This document shows, piece by piece, positions 60,145-64,000 of a stretch of 64,000 nt of DNA. Every line of letters starts with the position of its first letter. Within the stretch, counting starts at the first letter, position 1. Where the stretch lies: NCBI RefSeq assembly GCF_018381315.1, contig NZ_JAGZSD010000014.1, positions 20,550-84,549 of the forward strand, written 5' to 3'. The notes beneath the pieces are model-generated. The model was given only the letters and a program-made list of their open reading frames with translations, did no database searches and was not told the origin of the DNA. The position numbers and the translations under genes are program-made. This stretch comes from Anaerostipes sp. (lineage in GTDB: Bacteria; Bacillota; Clostridia; Lachnospirales; Lachnospiraceae).

Positions 60145-60613
60145 GATTCAAATTGCAAGAATTGATTACCGTCTGATACACGGACAGGTAGTAACAAAAT
60201 GGATGAAGGCTTATCCGGCAAAACGGATTGTGATCGTGGATTCAGAGCTTGCGCAGGATGATTTTATGGCTGATATCTATATGATGGCTGCACCTGCAGG
60301 TACAAAAGTGGATGTGGTGGAAACAGAGCGGGCCAGAAGCTTTTTGGACAGTATCAGCGGAAGTGTATTTTTACTGTTCAAGAATGTGGAATCCTGTTAT
60401 GAGGCTTTTTTTAATGGTGTGGCATTTCCCAGGCTGGTAGTGGGAGGAATTCCCACAGATGCCGGGAAGGTACTGGTCTACAGCAGTATTTATATGAGTG
60501 CATCTGAGTATGACAAACTGGAACAGATCAGCCGGGCCGGGATTGAGGTTATCTTACAGTCCACACCGGATGACTCCTGTGCAGAGCTGTCTAAGATCAA
60601 AGAAAAACTATAA
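60137..60613 (+). CDS. PTS EIIB, mannose/sorbose class
   Basis: 158 residues. The phosphorylated His15 is in ARIDYRLIHGQVVTKWM. AAAGGAGG lies before the ATG at 60137; the longer frame lacks a ribosome site. Sugar specificity within the mannose/fructose/sorbose group cannot be fixed from sequence alone. Confidence 0.92.
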   Translation: MAEIQIARIDYRLIHGQVVTKWMKAYPAKRIVIVDSELAQDDFMADIYMMAAPAGTKVDVVETERARSFLDSISGSVFLLFKNVESCYEAFFNGVAFPRLVVGGIPTDAGKVLVYSSIYMSASEYDKLEQISRAGIEVILQSTPDDSCAELSKIKEKL

Positions 60614-60628
60614 GAAGGAGGAATTAAT

Positions 60629-61393
60629 ATGGATGTACAGACAATTGCAATGGCAGCTGCCATGGGTGTGCTTTATTGGATTGCCAATGGATATCTTGGA
60701 TATACCTTCTGGATTTCCGTGGGAACACCGTTTACTATGGGGCTTGTTGCAGGCTTAATCTATGGGGATGTGGCAACCGGCATTATTCTTGCAGGAAGCA
60801 TTAAACTGATCTATCTGGGAGTCTTTGCCCCGGGAGGCCAGCTTCCGGCAGATGAAGGGATCGCAGCGGCGTGTGTTATCCCTATAGCCTTAAAGACGGG
60901 GATGGCACCGGAGGTAGCTATTTCACTGGCTGTGCCGGTTGGGCTGTTGGGAGCTTTCCTGTATAACTTAAAGAAGATCGTAAACTGTATGTTTGTTGTA
61001 AAGGCAGATAAATATGCAGAGGAAGGAAACACAAAAGGAGTGTGGCGCTGCGCCAGCATCTGGCCGTTTCTTTTAAGCTCGCTGCTCTTTTTCCTGCCGG
61101 TGTTCCTTGTAAACATCTTTGGTGCAGATGTCGTTAAGCCTGTTTTGAATGCCATTCCTGAGTGGCTGATGCATGGGCTGGAGGTTGCAGGAGGAGTGCT
61201 GCCTGCCGTTGGATTTGCAATGATTATCTATATGATTGGAAAAGCAAAATATATCCCGCTGTTTCTTATCGGATTTTATCTAGTGAAGATCTCAAATATC
61301 AATACACTGGTAGCAGGTGTATTTGCTGTCTGCATTGCAGTCACAATGATCGTGATGAAGCGGGAAGTAAAGGAGGAGATGGCTGATGAGTGA
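60629..61393 (+). CDS. PTS EIIC, mannose class
   Basis: 254-residue membrane permease subunit. MDVQTIAMAAAMGVLYWIAN and GLVAGLIYGDVATGIILAGS are typical; the APGGQLPADEG loop is conserved. Forms the channel with EIID, which it overlaps by 8 bases. Confidence 0.92.
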   Translation: MDVQTIAMAAAMGVLYWIANGYLGYTFWISVGTPFTMGLVAGLIYGDVATGIILAGSIKLIYLGVFAPGGQLPADEGIAAACVIPIALKTGMAPEVAISLAVPVGLLGAFLYNLKKIVNCMFVVKADKYAEEGNTKGVWRCASIWPFLLSSLLFFLPVFLVNIFGADVVKPVLNAIPEWLMHGLEVAGGVLPAVGFAMIIYMIGKAKYIPLFLIGFYLVKISNINTLVAGVFAVCIAVTMIVMKREVKEEMADE

Positions 61394-62228
61394 GAAAATC
61401 AACATAAAAGAAGCAGTGGAAGTGGAAAGCAGAGAGAACTCTGTTCTCACAAAAAAAGACATTGACAAAGCATATTTCCGATGGTGGCTGACTGCAGAAA
61501 TAAGTGCCAACTATGAAAGAATGCAGGGATTGGCCTATGGGGCCAGTATGATACCTGTCCTTGAAAAACTCTATCCGGATAAGGAGGATCTTTCTGAAGC
61601 ACTAAAACGGCATCTTGCATTTTTTAATACGGAAGCCACATGGGGAAGCATGATTTTCGGTAGTGCCATTGCGATGGAGGAGGAAAGGGCAAAAAACAAA
61701 AAAATGCCGGGTGAGATGATCACCAGTTATAAAACCGGACTTATGGGCCCTGTAGCCGGAATCGGTGACACAGTGGATCTGGCTACAATCTTTACGCTGA
61801 TCAGCGCATTCTGCTGCAGCTTTGCAGTAAAAGGCAGTCTGGCAGCTCCGGTTATCATGTTTTTGTTAGGAGCGGCGATGTATGTGGAAGGCCTTGTTTT
61901 CCACAGGCTGGGATACAAAATGGGCCGGTCATCTGTAAAAAATATCATGTCTTCCGGGAAATTAAGAGATATGATAAACGGAGCCAATATGATCGGTATG
62001 TTTATGATGGGTGCACTGTCTGCGGGACTGGTCAGCCTGTCCACAGTTGTCAAGACAAAATCTTTTGATCTTCAGGGAACACTGGATTCCATCGCACCGG
62101 GAATACTTCCTCTTCTGGTAATCTTTTTGGCATACTTCGGACTGAAGGGAAGAAAAATGTCTGCACCGAAAATCGTTATACTGATCATTCTTGTGTGCGT
62201 CATCGGGTCTCTGTTTAAGATATTGTAA
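61386..62228 (+). CDS. PTS EIID, mannose class
   Basis: 280 residues. The N-terminal YFRWWLTAEISANYERMQGL and FFNTEATWGSMIFGSAIAMEEE are diagnostic of EIID, with membrane segments in the C-terminal half. Completes the EIIABCD set. An esterase gene follows 22 bases after the stop. Confidence 0.92.
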   Translation: MSEKINIKEAVEVESRENSVLTKKDIDKAYFRWWLTAEISANYERMQGLAYGASMIPVLEKLYPDKEDLSEALKRHLAFFNTEATWGSMIFGSAIAMEEERAKNKKMPGEMITSYKTGLMGPVAGIGDTVDLATIFTLISAFCCSFAVKGSLAAPVIMFLLGAAMYVEGLVFHRLGYKMGRSSVKNIMSSGKLRDMINGANMIGMFMMGALSAGLVSLSTVVKTKSFDLQGTLDSIAPGILPLLVIFLAYFGLKGRKMSAPKIVILIILVCVIGSLFKIL

Positions 62229-62250
62229 ACATAAGAAAAAAGGGAAGAGG

Positions 62251-63075
62251 GTGGTACCTATCGGTCTGATCAGCTGTAATTTTTATTCCAGGGCGCTTAA
62301 GCGCAATACCCGGTTTTACGCGGCATTGCCGAAAGAGATTGTAAAAGGAAAGCTGCAGGTTCTTTACCTGCTCCACGGCGGTGGAGACAATGAGACAAAA
62401 TGGCTCCGAAGAGTTCCGATTGAACGGATATTTTCCGGCTGCAAGGTTCTGGTCATTATGCCGGACGGAGGTCTCAGCTATTATACGAACACTGTGTGCG
62501 GGGAAAATTATTGGACTTATCTGAGTGAGGAACTGCCAAAAGTGGTGAAAACTTATTTTCCTGTGTCTGAAAAGAGGGAAGACACATTTGCAGCAGGGCT
62601 GTCTATGGGAGGGTACGGTGCAATGAAACTGGCATTAAAACAGCCGGAAAGATTTGCAAAAGCGGCAGCTTTTTCGGGAAGTCTGGATATGGTGAGAGAG
62701 ATAGAGGTTGTTCTGTCGGATACAAAAGACCGGGAAGATTTTCTCGGAGACTATGAGATGGATGAAACGTTTTACACGTCTATATTCGGAAATCTGGATA
62801 AGGTAAAAGGAAGCCCGGCAGATATTTATCATCTGCTGGAGAAATACAGAGGGAAAGCAGAAGGGCTTCCCGAAATCTATCAATGCTGCGGCACGGAAGA
62901 TTTTTTGTACAGATTTAACCTTATTTTTAAAGAAGCGCTGCTCGATTTGGGAGCCAGAGCCACATTTGAAGAGTGGACAGGCGGGCATGACTGGGTGTTT
63001 TGGGAAGAGGCACTCCGGCGGGCGGTCCGATGGTTTTCATTTAAAAACGACTATATCAGCTGCGGGGAGGTGTAA
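62251..63075 (+). CDS. Alpha/beta-hydrolase esterase co-transcribed with the PTS
   Basis: 274 residues of the putative-esterase (EstA/esterase D) family. The nucleophile is in AAGLSMGGYGAM, the oxyanion region in VLYLLHGGGDNETKW, and the last His in TGGHDWVFW. No signal peptide, so it acts inside. GTG at 62251 gives MVPIGLISCNFYS, matching the usual family start. Linked to a sugar transporter, it may remove acyl groups from an imported sugar; this is an inference. Confidence 0.85.
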   Translation: MVPIGLISCNFYSRALKRNTRFYAALPKEIVKGKLQVLYLLHGGGDNETKWLRRVPIERIFSGCKVLVIMPDGGLSYYTNTVCGENYWTYLSEELPKVVKTYFPVSEKREDTFAAGLSMGGYGAMKLALKQPERFAKAAAFSGSLDMVREIEVVLSDTKDREDFLGDYEMDETFYTSIFGNLDKVKGSPADIYHLLEKYRGKAEGLPEIYQCCGTEDFLYRFNLIFKEALLDLGARATFEEWTGGHDWVFWEEALRRAVRWFSFKNDYISCGEV

Positions 63076-63077
63076 GC

Positions 63078-63584
63078 TTGGCATTCATACTCTGTGATTT
63101 TTATTCCAGGTCATTGGGAAAGGATACGGATATATTTATGGTATTCCCTGAATATAGGCGGATTGCGGAGGAGAAGATAAAGCTCTGCACCCTGATGCAC
63201 GGTCAGGGGCAGGATGCCTCCTTTTGGATACGCCGCACGAAAATAGAACAGATTGCCGAAGAGCAGAATATGGCAGTCATCATGCCGGAAGCAGCTGGAA
63301 GCTTTTTTGCGCAGATGCCCAATGAAAAAAACTTCAGAAGATATATACAGGAAGAGCTGCCGGAATTTTTGGACTGTACATTTCCATTTTTATCAAAAAA
63401 TCCAAAGGACCATATGATTGCCGGAATCGGTGAAAACTGTTCCGGAAACATACAGGATATTGTGGAAAAGGGTTGTTCGTATTACGGCAGAGGAGACTGT
63501 TTATCCAGCAGTTTCACAGATGAAGATCTGCGGGATTTGGTATCCGGCTGGCAGCAGCGGTCTTGTGCCGAAGGAAATTTATGA
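63078..63584 (+). pseudogene. Truncated esterase paralog without catalytic residues
   Basis: 168 residues from a TTG 6 bases after GGGGAGGTG. The N-terminal ~110 residues follow the preceding esterase (FILCDFYSRSLGKDTDIFMV, LMHGQGQDASFWIRR). At the nucleophile site it reads MIAGIGENCSGN, where the intact copy has AAGLSMGGYGAM, so the Ser is lost; the C-terminal half with the His is replaced by a short unrelated tail. Most likely a decaying duplicate, though a non-enzymatic role is possible. Confidence 0.7.
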
Positions 63585-63590
63585 AGATGG

Positions 63591-63619
63591 TTGACATTTA
63601 AAAACTCCTATACTAAAAT
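63591..63619 (+). promoter_or_regulatory. Sigma-A promoter of the T-box leader
   Basis: TTGACA (63591-63596), 17 bases, TAAAAT (63614-63619). Confidence 0.8.
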
Positions 63620-63639
63620 AAACACAAATATAATTTTTT

Positions 63640-63868
63640 AATAAAACGTAGACAGAGACAGTACTTATGCTGTAAAAGCCAAAGAGCGAGTCAGGGGCGG
63701 TGGGAGCCTGATGCAAGTAGCACATAAGGAACATCACTCTTGAGTTGCAAGCTGAACAAAGTAAGCTGTGCCGGCATCCTCCGTTATCAGGATAACATAT
63801 GATGGTATGTGAAATAGGTGGTATAGAATCAACAAGTGTTGTCCTATTTTAGGGCAGCACTTTTTTTA
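63640..63868 (+). promoter_or_regulatory. T-box riboswitch, probably isoleucine (AUC specifier)
   Basis: Stem I: AGAG/CTCT base, loop-E strand AGTA facing GAACATCA, then CTTATG pairing CATAAG. The specifier in GAAC-ATC-A reads AUC (Ile). CTCTTGAGTTGCAAGCTGAAC, then CCGTTATC and the T-loop AATAGGTGGTA are typical. Antiterminator AAATAGG (63812-63818) pairs CCTATTT (63843-63849); UGGU would bind a tRNA 3' end with discriminator A. The controlled gene, perhaps ileS, lies past the window. Confidence 0.85.
63833..63868 (+). terminator. Terminator of the T-box expression platform
   Basis: AGTGTTGTCCT / AGGGCAGCACT stem with two G-U pairs, then seven T. The left arm shares CCTATTT with the antiterminator. 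Confidence 0.88.
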
Positions 63869-64000
63869 TTCCATAGGAAAGTTCTCCGAACCTCCCTATG
63901 GAATAAAAAGCACTCCGTGCAGGATGCGCACAAATGCATAGAGAAATTATTTGCCTGTGGCAAATCGCATTTGGCGCGCAAAGTGTACAAGCCCCTCAAA
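63865..64000 (+). repeat. Terminator-linked structured repeat, copy 2 (cut by window end)
   Basis: Begins in the T-box terminator T-tract. Hairpin TTTATTCCATAGGAAAGTTC / GAACCTCCCTATGGAATAAA, then AGCACTCCGTGCAGGATGCG and GCAAATCGCATTTGGCGCGC as in copy 1. Same orientation as transcription. Continues past 64000. Confidence 0.85.

Overview
This 64-kb window looks like chromosome of a spore-forming, low-to-moderate GC Clostridia species of the Lachnospiraceae type; an Anaerostipes-like organism is possible but not proven. The reasons are a SpoIIR sporulation signalling gene, a glycyl-radical pyruvate formate-lyase, several PTS sugar systems, clear sigma-A promoters with strong AGGAGG ribosome sites, T-box and ZTP riboswitches, and a Clostridia-type Tad pilus locus with DUF5702 and DUF6382-FHA proteins. 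I see no rRNA, tRNA, CRISPR array, prophage or complete insertion sequence.

Layout. 1-7.2 kb: Tad/Flp pilus assembly operon, its ATPase cut by the left edge, followed by a rhomboid protease and a convergent orphan histidine kinase. 9-11.6 kb: dnaX-ebfC-recR, then a gene-free 0.8 kb holding a candidate ~420-nt structured RNA. 12.4-21.7 kb: HIT protein, flavoprotein, shikimate kinase, MurA, a PsiE-like membrane protein, MetK, adenine deaminase, two cell-wall hydrolase-type genes and an AraC regulator, with two further candidate small RNAs. 21.8-25.2 kb: class I ribonucleotide reductase on the minus strand. 25.5-33.5 kb: an alpha-glucoside PTS system (EIICB, GH4 6-phospho-glucosidase, EIIA) with AraC, two RpiR and one DeoR regulator. 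33.5-35.2 kb: an AT-rich AlbA/Schlafen-type gene that looks acquired.

35.2-40.5 kb (minus strand): an ABC-F ATPase behind a leader peptide and two terminators, then pflA-pflB behind a ZTP riboswitch. 40.6-43.7 kb: spoIIR, two 38-residue paralogous membrane peptides, a methyltransferase and an AEC transporter. 43.9-48 kb: a pantothenate/CoA operon (panG-like, panB, panC, panD, coaBC). 48-53.5 kb: a two-component system, a pseudouridine synthase, a HisA of fungal type, a PfkB kinase. 53.5-56.7 kb: minus-strand PlsC, nicotinate phosphoribosyltransferase and a variant HPr. 56.9-63.6 kb: a LevR-type sigma-54 activator and the mannose-class PTS operon it should control, ending in an intact and a decayed esterase. 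The right edge holds a T-box riboswitch, probably isoleucine-responsive, whose gene lies outside.

The most unusual signal is a repeat family with three copies (40205-40396 minus, 59579-59655 plus, 63865-64000 plus). Each copy starts at the T-tract of an intrinsic terminator, in the same direction as transcription; two of those terminators belong to riboswitches, and the two long copies carry a leading hairpin with compensatory base changes.
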